The notes below the pieces were generated by a model. The model worked only from the letters and a program-made list of their open reading frames with translations, did not search any database and was not told where the DNA came from. From the NCBI GenBank assembly GCA_963210315.1, contig OY723238.1, forward strand, positions 434,001 through 498,000: DNA of 64,000 bases, in the 5' to 3' direction. Every line of letters starts with the position of its first letter. Position 1 is the first letter of the stretch. The DNA comes from Rhynchopus euleeides. Lineage: Eukaryota; Euglenozoa; Diplonemea; Diplonemida; Diplonemidae. Shown here in pieces: positions 50,150 to 60,636 of this stretch. A program made the position numbers and the translations under genes.

Positions 50150-51991
50150 TCACCGATCTTGCTCTGTCATTCGCATCTTGCCAGAATCAATTAGGGAATG
50201 AAGGACAAGCTTGGAACTCACACAACAAGGGATGCTGAATACGAAGCACATGTACACACACAGGAGCAAAGAACCCTCGGCTGCCACAAGACAGGCACTC
50301 AGGAATAATGACAGGAATTGGCAGACTGTCTTCATCCCGGAAGGAAGTCTGCAACCTGGACCCCAAACGGACAGGCATGGAGAGACAAGGGCGCACGGAC
50401 AAGCAGAAGGGAGTGAAGGAGTGCCTCGCGGTGAGTCTGCATGCCACGGGTGATACCGCGGCCGAAGCCATCGCGCGCACCTCCAACACAAAAATGCCTC
50501 TGGCAGCGCCGAGACACAGCGCCGATGCGCGTCGGTGCACACCACTGCGTCGAAGAGCGATGCCGCCCCAAACATACCGCAGCCGCTCACCCCAGGTGTC
50601 GCCGCGGCTCCCCTGAATCCGCACCCAATCCAGCAGGTCTGCACGGCGCACAGCCAATCACCCACTGACACCCAGCGCAAAAAACGTGCATACCAACGCT
50701 CCGACCACACACCACAACACCACACCCGCCGCGCTACACCTCCGCGACTTCGGCTCGCACCCGCAACACGGTCCCACTCACGACCCGCACACAGGACGTG
50801 GCGTTGGTTCCCACCCCCTTGTCCTCCACCCGCTGCCAAAACCAATCTGCAAAAGACCCCGCTCCCGCCCAGTCGAGCGGGAACTGCCAGGAGACCCCGG
50901 AAGTGCACGACGACCGCACGCATCGCGTCGACCAGTACAGGTAATCCAGGCACAGGATGACCGGTTCCGACCCATTTGCACCCTGCCGGATGCCCGATCA
51001 GCATGCCGGAGACCAATAGAATCCGCTGAGCAGCCCCCGACTTTCCTGAGCAGCCCCCAGGTAATCCAGGCACAGGATGACCCGTTCCGACCCGTGTCCA
51101 CCCTGCCGGATACCCGATCAGCATGCCGGAGACCAATAGAATCCGCTGAGCAGCCCCCAACTTTCCTGAGCAGCCCCCAGGTATTCCAGGCACAGGATGA
51201 CCCGTTCCGACCCATTTGCACCCTGCCGGATGCCCGATCAGCATGCCGGAGACCAATAGAATCCGCTGAGCAGCCCCCAACTTTCCTGAGCAGCCCCCAG
51301 GTATTCCAGGCACAGGATGACCCGTTCCGACCCGTGTCCACCCTGCCGGATACCCGATCAGCATGCCGGAGACCAATAGAATCCGCTGAGCAGCCCCCAA
51401 CTTTCCTGAGCAGCCCCCAGGTAATCCAGGCACAGGATGACCCGTTCCGACCCATTTGCACCCTGCCGGACACCCGATCAGCATGCCGGAGACCAATAGA
51501 ATCCGCTGAGCAGCCCCCGACTTTCCTGAGCAGCCCCCAGGTAATCCAGGCACAGGATGACCCGTTCCGACCCGTGTCCACCCTGCCGGATACCCGATCA
51601 GCATGCCGGAGACCAATAGAATCCGCTGAGCAGCCCCCAACTTTCCTGAGCAGCCCCCAGGTACTCCAGGCACAGGATGACCCGTTCCGACCCATTTGCA
51701 CCCTGCCGGATGCCCCATCAGCATGCCGGAGACCAATAGAATCCGCTGAGCAGCCCCCGACGTTCCTGAGCAGCCCCCAGGTATTCCAGGCACAGGACGA
51801 CCCATTCTGACCCATTTGCATTGGTCGCTCACAGCTCGCAGAGGTCGCTCCGCACCAAAAAAGCGTCGCTCACCGCGACCAGACGCCGAGAATTTCAACT
51901 CATAGCAGCCAGAAGTCAGCACAGGAGTATCTAGCCGTCGGCTTTTCGTCCTGCCCAACATGGCACCCTCAGGAGGCGTGCACTCCAACAC
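50150..51991 (-). CDS. Hypothetical repeat protein (doubtful)
   Basis: A 613-codon open frame spans the 120-bp array and about 790 bases of non-repetitive sequence beyond it. It would encode about seven 40-residue repeats of the type GGCSGKLGAAQRILLVSG, then a Cys/Trp-rich tail with a hydrophobic segment (CQFLSLFLSACLVAA). Orientation agrees with all host genes. However, a plus-strand frame and a second minus-strand frame are also open across the array, because 120 is divisible by three and the unit lacks stops. Coding status is unproven. Confidence 0.25.
   Translation of the reverse strand: MLECTPPEGAMLGRTKSRRLDTPVLTSGCYELKFSASGRGERRFFGAERPLRAVSDQCKWVRMGRPVPGIPGGCSGTSGAAQRILLVSGMLMGHPAGCKWVGTGHPVPGVPGGCSGKLGAAQRILLVSGMLIGYPAGWTRVGTGHPVPGLPGGCSGKSGAAQRILLVSGMLIGCPAGCKWVGTGHPVPGLPGGCSGKLGAAQRILLVSGMLIGYPAGWTRVGTGHPVPGIPGGCSGKLGAAQRILLVSGMLIGHPAGCKWVGTGHPVPGIPGGCSGKLGAAQRILLVSGMLIGYPAGWTRVGTGHPVPGLPGGCSGKSGAAQRILLVSGMLIGHPAGCKWVGTGHPVPGLPVLVDAMRAVVVHFRGLLAVPARLGGSGVFCRLVLAAGGGQGGGNQRHVLCAGREWDRVAGASRSRGGVARRVWCCGVWSERWYARFLRWVSVGDWLCAVQTCWIGCGFRGAAATPGVSGCGMFGAASLFDAVVCTDAHRRCVSALPEAFLCWRCARWLRPRYHPWHADSPRGTPSLPSACPCALVSPCLSVWGPGCRLPSGMKTVCQFLSLFLSACLVAAEGSLLLCVYMCFVFSIPCCVSSKLVLHSLIDSGKMRMTEQDR
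50941..51820 (+). repeat. 120-bp tandem array with dimeric (240-bp) higher-order periodicity
   Basis: Seven complete units begin at 50941, 51061, 51181, 51301, 51421, 51541 and 51661, plus a partial eighth at 51781. Units starting at 50941, 51181, 51421 and 51661 carry CCATTTGCACCCTGCC. Those at 51061, 51301 and 51541 carry CCGTGTCCACCCTGCC. Within a type, copies are nearly identical. Every unit ends GAGCAGCCCCCAG before GTAWTCCAGG. Confidence 0.95.
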
Positions 51992-53226
51992 TCTTTACAG
52001 TATGTTAAATGGAGGCATGCCCCTCACCACTCAGCTGCTGATGAGAGGTGGACCACACGTCAAGGACGTGCCAGGTACCACCTACTCACCAGGAGCTGCC
52101 CTGCCTTGGGAGCAGAGAATGGGGTTTAACATGCAGTAACCCCTCCAGACAGTGCAGATGTGCTGTGTCTGGAGGGTCCCAGAACCCTTAGAAAACCCCC
52201 CCTATATTGGCCCTGTGGCCCCCCCAGCCCATTTTTCAGCACCAAATTGGAAATTTTGGACCCCAAAATTTCGTCCAAAAATCAGTTTTTCCTGGGTGTG
52301 GGTGTGTCTGGGGCCGGGAAAATGGTGTTTTGGGCGAAATTTTGGGAAAAAAAATTTCAATTTTTTTTTCGAAAATGGTAAAGTCCGCAGCCAGGGGGGA
52401 ACGGTTTTTTCGCATCTGATTGCGCGTTTAAATTATACAAACGAGCAGCATTTAATTCCGGGTACTTCCGGATACTCAGGAAATATTCCGTAGAGTGATT
52501 TCTGGTATGGGTTCGTGGCCTTGTATGCGCAGAGATTTTTGCCGCAACCGCTCCCTCGAAACTTGCCACCCTCTATCAGAGAGGGTGTGGGGTGGTGGGT
52601 GGGGTGGGGAAGAACATCTTCAGCTTTTGAGGACAGTGTGCCGGGAATTTTGACCAGCGAATTGCCGCAGCACATCCCCCCTATTTTTTTTAGGTTTTCT
52701 AACCCAGTGGGTCGAAATCTTCGGCATCGTGGAAATCCCGGGGACATGTCGAACCTCAGGGGACCCTTTGGTTTCCCCCCTGCTGGGGGGCCTGGTTGGG
52801 CGTTCAGGTGCGCTGCGACCCTTCGAGTTCTGACAGAGACCCCGTATTTCGGGAATTTCCCGGAGGCGAGAAATATCGTTGGCACTTTCCGATCACTCGG
52901 GGCACCTACGGGGCCAGATTTTGAATTTACATCGAGCCTTAGAGGGTACCTATGCCCGACAAGAGGGTACTATAGAGGGTACTTATGCCCGACAAGCCCG
53001 ATTTTCGGGGTTTCGACCAGTTTTGGCCTTGCGAAAACATGATTTTCATGGACAAAATTCCAGGCACAGGGTTTCAAGAAATGTCAGCGATGCATGGCAC
53101 AGGGAGGGGGGTCGGAGACATGGGACGGAAGAGCGTGAGGATACAGTAAGGCAGTGCTGTCTTCTTCGACGAGGGGCAGGGTGGTTGGAAGGGTGTGGTG
53201 GGGGCGGGAGGCGGTGTGGTTGGCTG
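51992..53226. other. AT/GC patchy gene-free stretch
   Basis: Contains A/T-rich blocks (52200-52380) and a short direct repeat AGAGGGTAC.TATGCCCGACA at 52943 and 52976. No gene was recognised. Confidence 0.45.
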
Positions 53227-53386
53227 TGGGAGGGGGGCAGAGGCTGTCTGGAAGCACTGTGTCATCCTGAGCAGTCGCACCTCAGATGCAGTGCACGCTG
53301 CCTCCAACCAGCAGGGTCAGGTGGTGCTGTGCTGCGAGGCAACGTGCAAGGCAGTGCACCGCAAGCACACAAGCTGAACAGGTTGC

Positions 53387-54515
53387 CTAAGTGCTACCCT
53401 CACCCGGAACGTCACACACGGCACGCACACGAACAGAAGGGCTGCTTGGTGTGAAGACCCACCTCCCACAGGGGCTGAGTGCAACACCACGACCCTCTGA
53501 CTCCACTTGTCCCAAGCACTGCAAGGTGCTGAGGTGGTACAACTCGGCATAGCCATAGAAGGGCACTGCCACAACATCACCTGGCTGTGACACGGCAAGC
53601 GTATCGGGAACATGTGGCAGGAACTTATTACGGATGCAGGTGAGGGTGGTTGTGCACCACACCTTCAGTGACTTGTCATGAGAGCACGACACCAGGTGCT
53701 GCTCGTCCTGAGTCAGGGCAATGTTGTACACAGTAGCTGTGTGCTCAGACAGGGTGTCGGTGTGGGTGAGGGTGCTGATGTCATACACACGGATGGTCTT
53801 GTCGTATGACCCGGTGAAGATCCTCGTAGTTGACACTGCCATTCCATAAACATCATCGCTGTGCCCCTCCAGCACTGTGGCACTTGGTGTGCCCTCCAAG
53901 TCCCACACACACACCTTCCCATCATTGTCACCCGACACGAGACGTCCACAGTGTGTCCAGCCTGCACTCCACACTGATGCGTCGTGCTCCTCCAGACACC
54001 ACACCTGTTCCCACGTTGCTGTCAGCCACACACAGATGGTGCTGTCATTTGAGCACGTTGCCAACCACGTCCCACACACTGAGAACGCAGTGTGACAAAT
54101 ATAATTCCCCCCATGTGTGAGGTGCGCCACCACACCAGCAGTGCTGGTGTCAAACACAGTGATGTGTCCTTTGTCGGACCCCAGAACACAGGGCGCCACA
54201 CCTCGACAGTGTGATGCAGTTGACATTCTGGAGACAGTTGTAGACAGCGGGAGCCTTGACGAGTGGACACCTGCGGACGAGCTGGACAGGATCCCCAACC
54301 TCGAGACCCGTGTTGGCAACGCACTCTGCATCGTCCAGGTCCTCGTCACACCCTTCGATGCGTGCCGCCAGCCCTGCAGCCTCCCGGTCTGCGTTGATGG
54401 AACCCGCGAACATCTCCTTGACCGCATCCGCCTTCAGGCTGAGCACGGTCCCGCCATCCGCAACACCAACGACACAGCTCCGCCCGCTCTCGACATGACG
54501 CACTGACACGTCCAT
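53387..54515 (-). pseudogene. Ubiquitin-like/WD40 family, copy 7, frameshifted
   Basis: The start (54515), ubiquitin-like domain and all seven blades are present. A 2-base deletion near 54185 (CCCAGAACACAGGG against CCCACTGAACACAGGG in other copies) puts the N-terminal domain and the propeller in different frames, within blade 1 after CGALCS. The rest is well preserved: HDASVWSAGW, SGDNDGK, GHSDDVYGMAV, EHTATVYNIAL and CSHDKSL. It is probably a young pseudogene, or a sequencing error. Part of the propeller frame is nearly identical to copy 8 (RNKFLPHVPDTLAVS shared). Confidence 0.75.
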
Positions 54516-54680
54516 CCTTCCCCTCTCTTCCCCTCCCGACAACCCCACGGTCCTCACGCACTGACGTGCTCTTCTGAAAGGTGATGGTGCCGTGACGCCA
54601 AGGAACTCGGATGGTTGACAAGCAAGGACACGCGCATGGTGTGACACGGCACAGGGCAAGGGGAAAGCGAGGTTGGAGGG

Positions 54681-55180
54681 GCTTGGGAGGGTGGGGGCAG
54701 AGGCTGTCTGGAAGCACTGTGTCATCCTGAGCAGTCGCACCTCAGATGCAGTGCACGCTGCCTCCAACCAGCAGGGTCAGGAGGTGCTGTGCTGCGAGGC
54801 AACGAGCAAGGCAGTGCACCGCAAGCACACAAGCAGAACAGGTTGCCTAAGTGCTGCCCTCACGCGGAACGTCACACACAGCACACACACGAACAGACCG
54901 TGACACCACCAGGGTTTAGCTAGCCCTGGTCCGATTATCCCCGGTTCTTCGCTGAAGAGACGCGGCCGGGGGGAGGGGTACGAAGAGTACGCGTCGAAAC
55001 CGGTGTCACGTCGTGTTGGGGAATCCTTCGGGAGTGCGATACTGAAGGGGAGGTGCTACTGCCCGTGCAGGGCGACACCGCCTTAAAACTTCATAACCAC
55101 ACACGAACAGAGGTTGTTTGGTGTGAAGACCCACCTCCCACAGGGGAGGAGTGCAACACCGTTACCCTCTGACTGACCGA
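54681..55180 (-). pseudogene. WD40 family 3'-end relic, interrupted by a repeat insertion
   Basis: The 3' module (54681-54870) runs into the last family codons, is interrupted by the 200-bp element (54898-55097), and resumes as GGTTGTTTGGTGTGAAGACC up to about 55175 (decayed blade 7). The rest of the gene is missing. Confidence 0.75.
54898..55097 (-). mobile_element. 200-bp retroposon-like repeat, copy E, with 14-bp target duplication
   Basis: Flanked by CACACACGAACAGA on both sides (54884-54897 and 55098-55111), inside a relic whose uninterrupted sequence is known from sister copies. This defines the element exactly: in sense GGTTATGAAG…GTGTCACGG, 200 bases, no poly-A, no terminal inverted repeat. 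Confidence 0.85.
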
Positions 55181-56002
55181 AGCTTGGCAGGTGATACCTC
55201 GGCCGCGAGTTGAAAGGAGCGCGGGAACTTCCACTTCCGGAGAAGAATGCCGGCAATTTCCTGACATGGCAGGGGGGGGTCAGAGCGCACTTGCCCGGTT
55301 CGGAAGTGTTCATTTTGGTGGATCCCGGTCAGGCGAACCTTGTTGGGAACGGGGTATCTTCTTGAATTGGGGGGAACAAACAGTTTCCCCTAACATTGGG
55401 GTCTTCGCTGGTCGTTATTCTTCGTCAGTTTGCAGCTAATTCAACAGGAAATGTACCAAAACGCACGACGATCACCCCGTAGCGAAGACCCCCATTCCCT
55501 GATTGTCTATTCGAATTCCGGGAGGGGAGGGGTCAACGCCAGTATCCTCCGTCTGCGATGCAGGGAGATCCGAGTCAGATGGCGCATTGGCTTCTTGTGG
55601 CGGGGGCGAGAGGAACGGGAACACACTGACACCTATCACGCCTACCTCGACCATTCAGGCCCTTTCGGTAAATGCCGCTGTGCATCTATCAGACGGGAAA
55701 GTATCTTGCCACTGGACCCCTACCCCACCGATGAGCGGTGGATGAAATGAAAACAGATGCCTTTGCAATTGCCGCAGCCCATCTGCATCACAATTGACCA
55801 TTCCACTGTCATGGTACTGCTTTTTCTGTGTACAGAACAACACACTGCTGATATGATTGTCATCACAATTGACCATTCTGTGACGGTCGTGAAAACATGG
55901 GCGACGGAGGAGGAGGGGTTGCAACGCGGATGCAATGATGCCCCTCGTTGTGAATGAGAGGATGGGGAAGCAGCGCAACGCAGGCATAGGCAAGGGACAG
56001 GG
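55181..56002. other. Intergenic stretch with duplicated flank
   Basis: Holds a 13-bp stem TGGGGTCTTCGCT / AGCGAAGACCCCA (55398 and 55481), and a segment (55675-55985) repeated at 58700-58940 next to another copy of the family. The shared segment includes CATCAGACGGGAAAGTATCTT and GACCATTCTGTGACGGTCGTG-type sequence. No gene was recognised. Confidence 0.55.
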
Positions 56003-56168
56003 GCTTGTGAGGATGGGGGCAGAGGCTGTCTGGAAGCACTGTGTCATCCTGAGCAGTCGCACCTCAGATGCAGTGCACGCTGCCTCCAACCAGCAGGGTC
56101 AGGAGGTGCTGTGCTGCGAGGCAACGAGCAAGGCAATGCACCGCAAGCACACAAGCAGAACAGGTTGC

Positions 56169-57296
56169 CTAAGTGCTGCCCTCACACGGAACGTCACACA
56201 CAGCACACACATTCACAGAAGGGTTGGTTGGTGTGAAGACCCACCTCCCACAGGGGCTGAGTGCAACACCGTCGCCAGCTGAGACGATTTGTCTGAAGCG
56301 CCGCAAGGTGCCGAGGTGGTACAACTCGGCATGGCCATAGAAGGACACTGCCACAACATCACCTGGCTGTGACACGGCAAGCGTATCGGGAACATGTGGC
56401 AGGAACTTATTACGGATGCAGGTGAGGGTGGTTGTGCACCACACCTTCAGTGACTTGTCGTGAGAGCACGACACCAGGTGCTGCTCGTCCTGAGTCAGGG
56501 CAATGTGGTACACAGAGTCTGTGTGCTCAGACAGGGTGTCGGTGTGGGTGAGGGTGCTGATGTCATACACACGGATGGTCTTGTCCGCTGACCCGGTGAA
56601 GATCCTCGCAGTTGACACTGCCATTCCAAAAACAGCATCGCTGTGCCCCTCCAGCACTGTGGCACTTGGTGTGCCCTCCAAGTCCCACACACACACCTTC
56701 CCACCATGGTCACCCGACACGAGACGTCCACAGTGTGTCCACCCGGCCCGAGTCACCTCTGCGGCGTGCTCCTTCAGACACCACACCTGTTCCCACGTTG
56801 CTGTCAGCCACACGCAGATGGTGCTGTCATCCGAGCACGTTGCCAGCCACGTCCCACACACTGAGAACGCAGTGTGACAAATATAATTCTCCCCATGCGT
56901 GAGGTGCGCCACCACACCAGCAGTCCTGGTGTCAAACACAGTGATGTGTCCTTTGTTGCCCACTGAACACAGGGTGCCACACCTCGACAGTGTGATGCAG
57001 TTGACATTCTGGCCACAGTTGTAGACAGCGAGAGCGTTGACGTGCGGCCACCTGCGGACGAGCTGGACAGGATCCCCAACCTCGAGACCCGTGTTGGCAA
57101 CGCGCTCTGCATCGTCCAGGTCCTCGTCACACCCTTCGATGCGTGCCGCCAGCCCTGCAGCCTCCCGGTCTGCGTTGATGGAACCCGCGAACATCTCCTT
57201 GACCGCATCCGCCTTCAGGCTGAGCACGGTCCCGCCATCCGCAACACCGACGACACAGCTCCGCCCGCTCTCGACATGACGCACTGACACGTCCAT
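56169..57296 (-). CDS. Ubiquitin-like/WD40 propeller family protein, copy 8
   Basis: An intact 375-residue member. It has the conserved ubiquitin-like domain with DPVQLVRR. Blade 1 has CSVGNKGHITVFD, one residue shorter than most. Variable strings: HAAEVTRAGW (as in copy 2), SGDHGGK, GHSDAVFGMAV (as in copy 2), GSADKTI, EHTDSVYHIAL and CSHDKSL. Blade 6 (RNKFLPHVPDTLAVS) is shared with copy 7. It has the 5' flank motif (57298-57357) and the 3' module (56003-56168). Confidence 0.82.
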   Translation of the reverse strand: MDVSVRHVESGRSCVVGVADGGTVLSLKADAVKEMFAGSINADREAAGLAARIEGCDEDLDDAERVANTGLEVGDPVQLVRRWPHVNALAVYNCGQNVNCITLSRCGTLCSVGNKGHITVFDTRTAGVVAHLTHGENYICHTAFSVCGTWLATCSDDSTICVWLTATWEQVWCLKEHAAEVTRAGWTHCGRLVSGDHGGKVCVWDLEGTPSATVLEGHSDAVFGMAVSTARIFTGSADKTIRVYDISTLTHTDTLSEHTDSVYHIALTQDEQHLVSCSHDKSLKVWCTTTLTCIRNKFLPHVPDTLAVSQPGDVVAVSFYGHAELYHLGTLRRFRQIVSAGDGVALSPCGRWVFTPTNPSVNVCAVCDVPCEGST

Positions 57297-57399
57297 CCTT
57301 CCCCTCTCTTCCCCTCCCCGACAACCCCACGGTCCTCACGCACTGACGTGTAATTCTGAAAGGTGATGGCTTTTGGATGGGTCGGCCCTGATTGATACT

Positions 57400-57760
57400 C
57401 ACGCACTGATCGGGGCATACGTACGGTGCGGAGGGGGGTGGGCATTCGGGAGTAAGCGAGGTCCTCTGTCGCCCCCAGGCCGTCCCTGGAGCGCTGGGAC
57501 GTCAAGCTCTTGGTCAGACCGGCTCTAACCGTCTGACTGAATTTCACTTGCGGCCGGCACTTTCAAGGCCAAGATACCCTCAAAATATTTGTCAATTTTT
57601 CTGGTGCAGGCAGGAGGCTGTCGGGCAGAAAATTCAATTCTGAACACCGGCCAGCGCAGATTCATTATCACACACGGAGAGGGAAGGGGGTGGGTATTCG
57701 GAGGAATCGAGGTCTTCAGTAGCACCAGGCATGTTAAGCGATGGGACACGCTGAGGAACC
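57400..57760. repeat. Diverged direct repeat, units near 57425-57500 and 57680-57750
   Basis: Both units share GGGGGTGGG.ATTCGG followed by CGAGGTC and an AGGC…GCGATGGGAC-type block, about 255 bases apart. Confidence 0.45.
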
Positions 57761-58100
57761 GGCGTACCCGTCGGGGGTCCATCGGGCCTCGCACACGTAT
57801 CAGTACACGTCACACAGGGCGGGAGAGAGACTCCTCGTCAGAGTCAAGATCCATAGGCTCGCCCAGGCGACTGTTGAGCGTCGGGTCATCGAGGTCGGTA
57901 CCTGGAGGGGACCCGTCGAGCTAGCTGATTTCTTTTGGCGGCCTGTATGGTTGTCGTTTTTCTTCTGCGACCGGACGTGGCTGTATGTTTCATCGTCACA
58001 CACAGCACGGACAGAAGAGGAAGGAACGCGGATGGTTGCCAAGCAAAGACACGAGCATGGCGTGACACGGCACAGGGCAAGGGGAAACGAGGTTGGAGGG

Positions 58101-58155
58101 GCTTGGGAGGGTGGGGGCAGAGGCTGTCTGGAACCACTGTGTCATCCTGAGCAGC
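58101..58155 (-). repeat. Solo, truncated 3' module
   Basis: GCTTGGGAGGGTGGGGGCAG through CTGAGCAG is kept, then similarity stops abruptly. The preceding 80 bases also match the flanks at 54600 and 60390. Confidence 0.7.
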
Positions 58156-59164
58156 AACCTGTGCTTCCAACAGCCTTCTTTGCTCGAGACCAGGAGACTG
58201 GTCAGAAAAAGGATTGCCGGGGTTGTTTTGTTTTGTTTGTGCAACCTTCTGGTCACCTGCACGTTGGGGCGTGGAGTGTAGGTGAACAACACATTGCTCC
58301 CACTGCAACCTCTTTCGATCAAAGAGTCCGGGTTTTGTTTGTGCGCACGAGCGAAAGTGAAAGCTTTCCGTGAGCACGGTGCGTTTGTCACAAAAAAACG
58401 CGACTGATGCACGCACACCTCAACCACTGAGACACTTTCCTTGGCAAAGTTGGATCAGCGGCTCTGCGTCGTACAAAAGTCCACGAGAGACCGCTGTGTG
58501 TACGAGAACGCAAAACAAGTCGTTGTCCATGTCACACCACACGGGCGCGGCCTGATCACTTCTTTTTTGAAAGTAGGGAAAGACATGTGAAAACTGAAGG
58601 CCGGAGGCTCCCACGAAGGAAGCTAAACACCGCAGCAAGCACCCCAATGAGGAGGATCATGAACAGAGCGCTCGTCGCATCGGTACCACCATGTACCCAA
58701 CACCGCTGTGTCCATCAGACGGGAAAGTATCTTCCCACTGGGACTGCTACCTCACCGATGTTCGAACGAAGAAATTGAAACAGAGGCCTTTGAGATTTGA
58801 AGCCCGTTTGCATCACAATCGACCATTCTGTGACGGTCGTGAAAACATGGGCGACGGAGGAGGAGGGGTGGCAACGCGGATGCAATGATGCCCCTCGTTG
58901 TGAATGAGAGGATGGGGAAGCAGCGCAACGCAGGCATATGACGTGTGCCGCACAGGGCATGGGTTCCTGACACAGAACAAGGGCACAGCGGTAGGAGGGG
59001 CTTGGGAGGGTGGGGGCAGAGGCTGTCTGGAAGCACTGTGTCATCCTGAGCAGTCGCACCTCAGATGCAGTGCACGCTGCCTCCAACCAGCAGGGTCAGG
59101 AGGTGCTGTCTGCGAGGCAACGAGCAAGGCAGTGCACCGCAAGCACACAAGCAGAACAGGTTGC

Positions 59165-60310
59165 CTAAGTGCTGCCCTCACCCGGAAGGCCACACACAGC
59201 ACGCACATTCACAGAACGACTGTTTGATGTGAATACCCACCCCCCACAGGGGCTGAGTGCTACACCTTCTCCCTCTGACTCCACTTGTCCCAAGCACTGC
59301 AAGGTGCTGAGGTTGTACAACTTGGTGTGACTGCGTTCGATTTGTGACACTGCCACAACATCACCTGGCTGTGACACGGCAAACAAGAACGAGGTATCAG
59401 AGAAAGTAACAGTACGGATGCAGGCGAGGGTGGTTGTGCACCACACCTTCAGTGACTTGTCATCAGAGCACGACACCAGCTGCTCGTCCTGAGTCAGGGC
59501 GATTTCGTAAACGGCATCTGTGTGCTCAGACAGGGTGTTGGTGTGGGTGAGGGTGCTGATGTCATACACACGGATGGTCTTGTCCATTGACCCGGTGAAG
59601 ATCCTCGTAGTTGACACTGCAAGCCCAAAAACAGCATGACTGTGCCCCTCCAGCACTGTGGCACTTGGCGTGCCCTCCAAGTCCCACACACACACCTTCC
59701 CAGATAGGTCACCGGACACGAGACGTCCACAGTGTGTCCACCCTGCACTCCACACCGCTGTGTCGTGCTCCTCCAGACACCACACCTGTTCCCACGTTGC
59801 TGTCAGCCACACGCAGATGTTGCTGTCCTCTGAGCACGTTGCCAGCCACGTCCCACACACTGAGAACGCAGCGCACCAAACTTTTTCTTGCCCATGTGTG
59901 AGGTGCGCCACCACACCAGCAGTCCTCGTGTCAAACACAGTGATGTGTCCTTCACTGGCCCCCACTGAACACAGGGTGCCACACCTCGAGAGTTTGATGA
60001 AGTGTACAGTGACATCGTCGCCATCGCCACAGTTGTAGAAAGCGGGAGCGTTGACGTGCGGCCACCTGCGGACGAGCTGGACACGATCCCCAACCTCGAG
60101 ACCCGTGTTGGCAACGCGCTCTGCATCGTCCAGGTCCTCGTCACACCCTTCGATGCGTGCCGCCAGCCCTGCAGCCTCCCGGTCTGCGTTGATGGAACCC
60201 GCGAACATCTCCTTGACCGCATCCGCCTTCAGGCTGAGCACGGTCCCGCCATCCGCAACACCAACGACACAGCTCCGCCCGCTCTCGGCATGACGCACAG
60301 GCACTTCCAT
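59165..60310 (-). CDS. Ubiquitin-like/WD40 propeller family protein, copy 9
   Basis: An intact 381-residue member starting [11 protein letters not shown]. The linker into blade 1 is distinctive ([16 protein letters not shown]). Variable strings: [46 protein letters not shown] and CSDDKSL. One residue is missing in TQDEQLVSC compared with TQDEQHLVSC elsewhere, without a frame change. It has the 5' flank motif and the 3' module (58999-59164). Confidence 0.82.
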   Translation of the reverse strand: MEVPVRHAESGRSCVVGVADGGTVLSLKADAVKEMFAGSINADREAAGLAARIEGCDEDLDDAERVANTGLEVGDRVQLVRRWPHVNAPAFYNCGDGDDVTVHFIKLSRCGTLCSVGASEGHITVFDTRTAGVVAHLTHGQEKVWCAAFSVCGTWLATCSEDSNICVWLTATWEQVWCLEEHDTAVWSAGWTHCGRLVSGDLSGKVCVWDLEGTPSATVLEGHSHAVFGLAVSTTRIFTGSMDKTIRVYDISTLTHTNTLSEHTDAVYEIALTQDEQLVSCSDDKSLKVWCTTTLACIRTVTFSDTSFLFAVSQPGDVVAVSQIERSHTKLYNLSTLQCLGQVESEGEGVALSPCGGWVFTSNSRSVNVRAVCGLPGEGST

Positions 60311-60636
60311 CCTTCCCCTCTCTTCCCCTCCCCGACAACCCCACGGTCCTCACACACAGACCTACTGAAAGGTGATGGTGCCGTGACGCCAAGGAACTCG
60401 GATGGTTGACAAGCAAGGACACGCGCATGGTGTGACACGGCACAGGGCAAGGGGAAGCGAGGTTGGAGGGGCTTGGGAGGGTGGGGGCAGAGGCTGTCTG
60501 GAAGCACTGTGTCATCCTGAGCAGTCGCACCTCAGATGCAGTGCACGCTGCCTCCAACCAGCAGGGTCAGGAGGTGCTGTGCTGCGAGGCAACGAGCAAG
60601 GCAGTGCACCACAAGCACACAAGCAGAACAGGTTGC

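Noticed and set aside
50941-51820. CRISPR array
   Set aside because: Whole 120-bp units repeat with no unique spacers, in a eukaryotic context.
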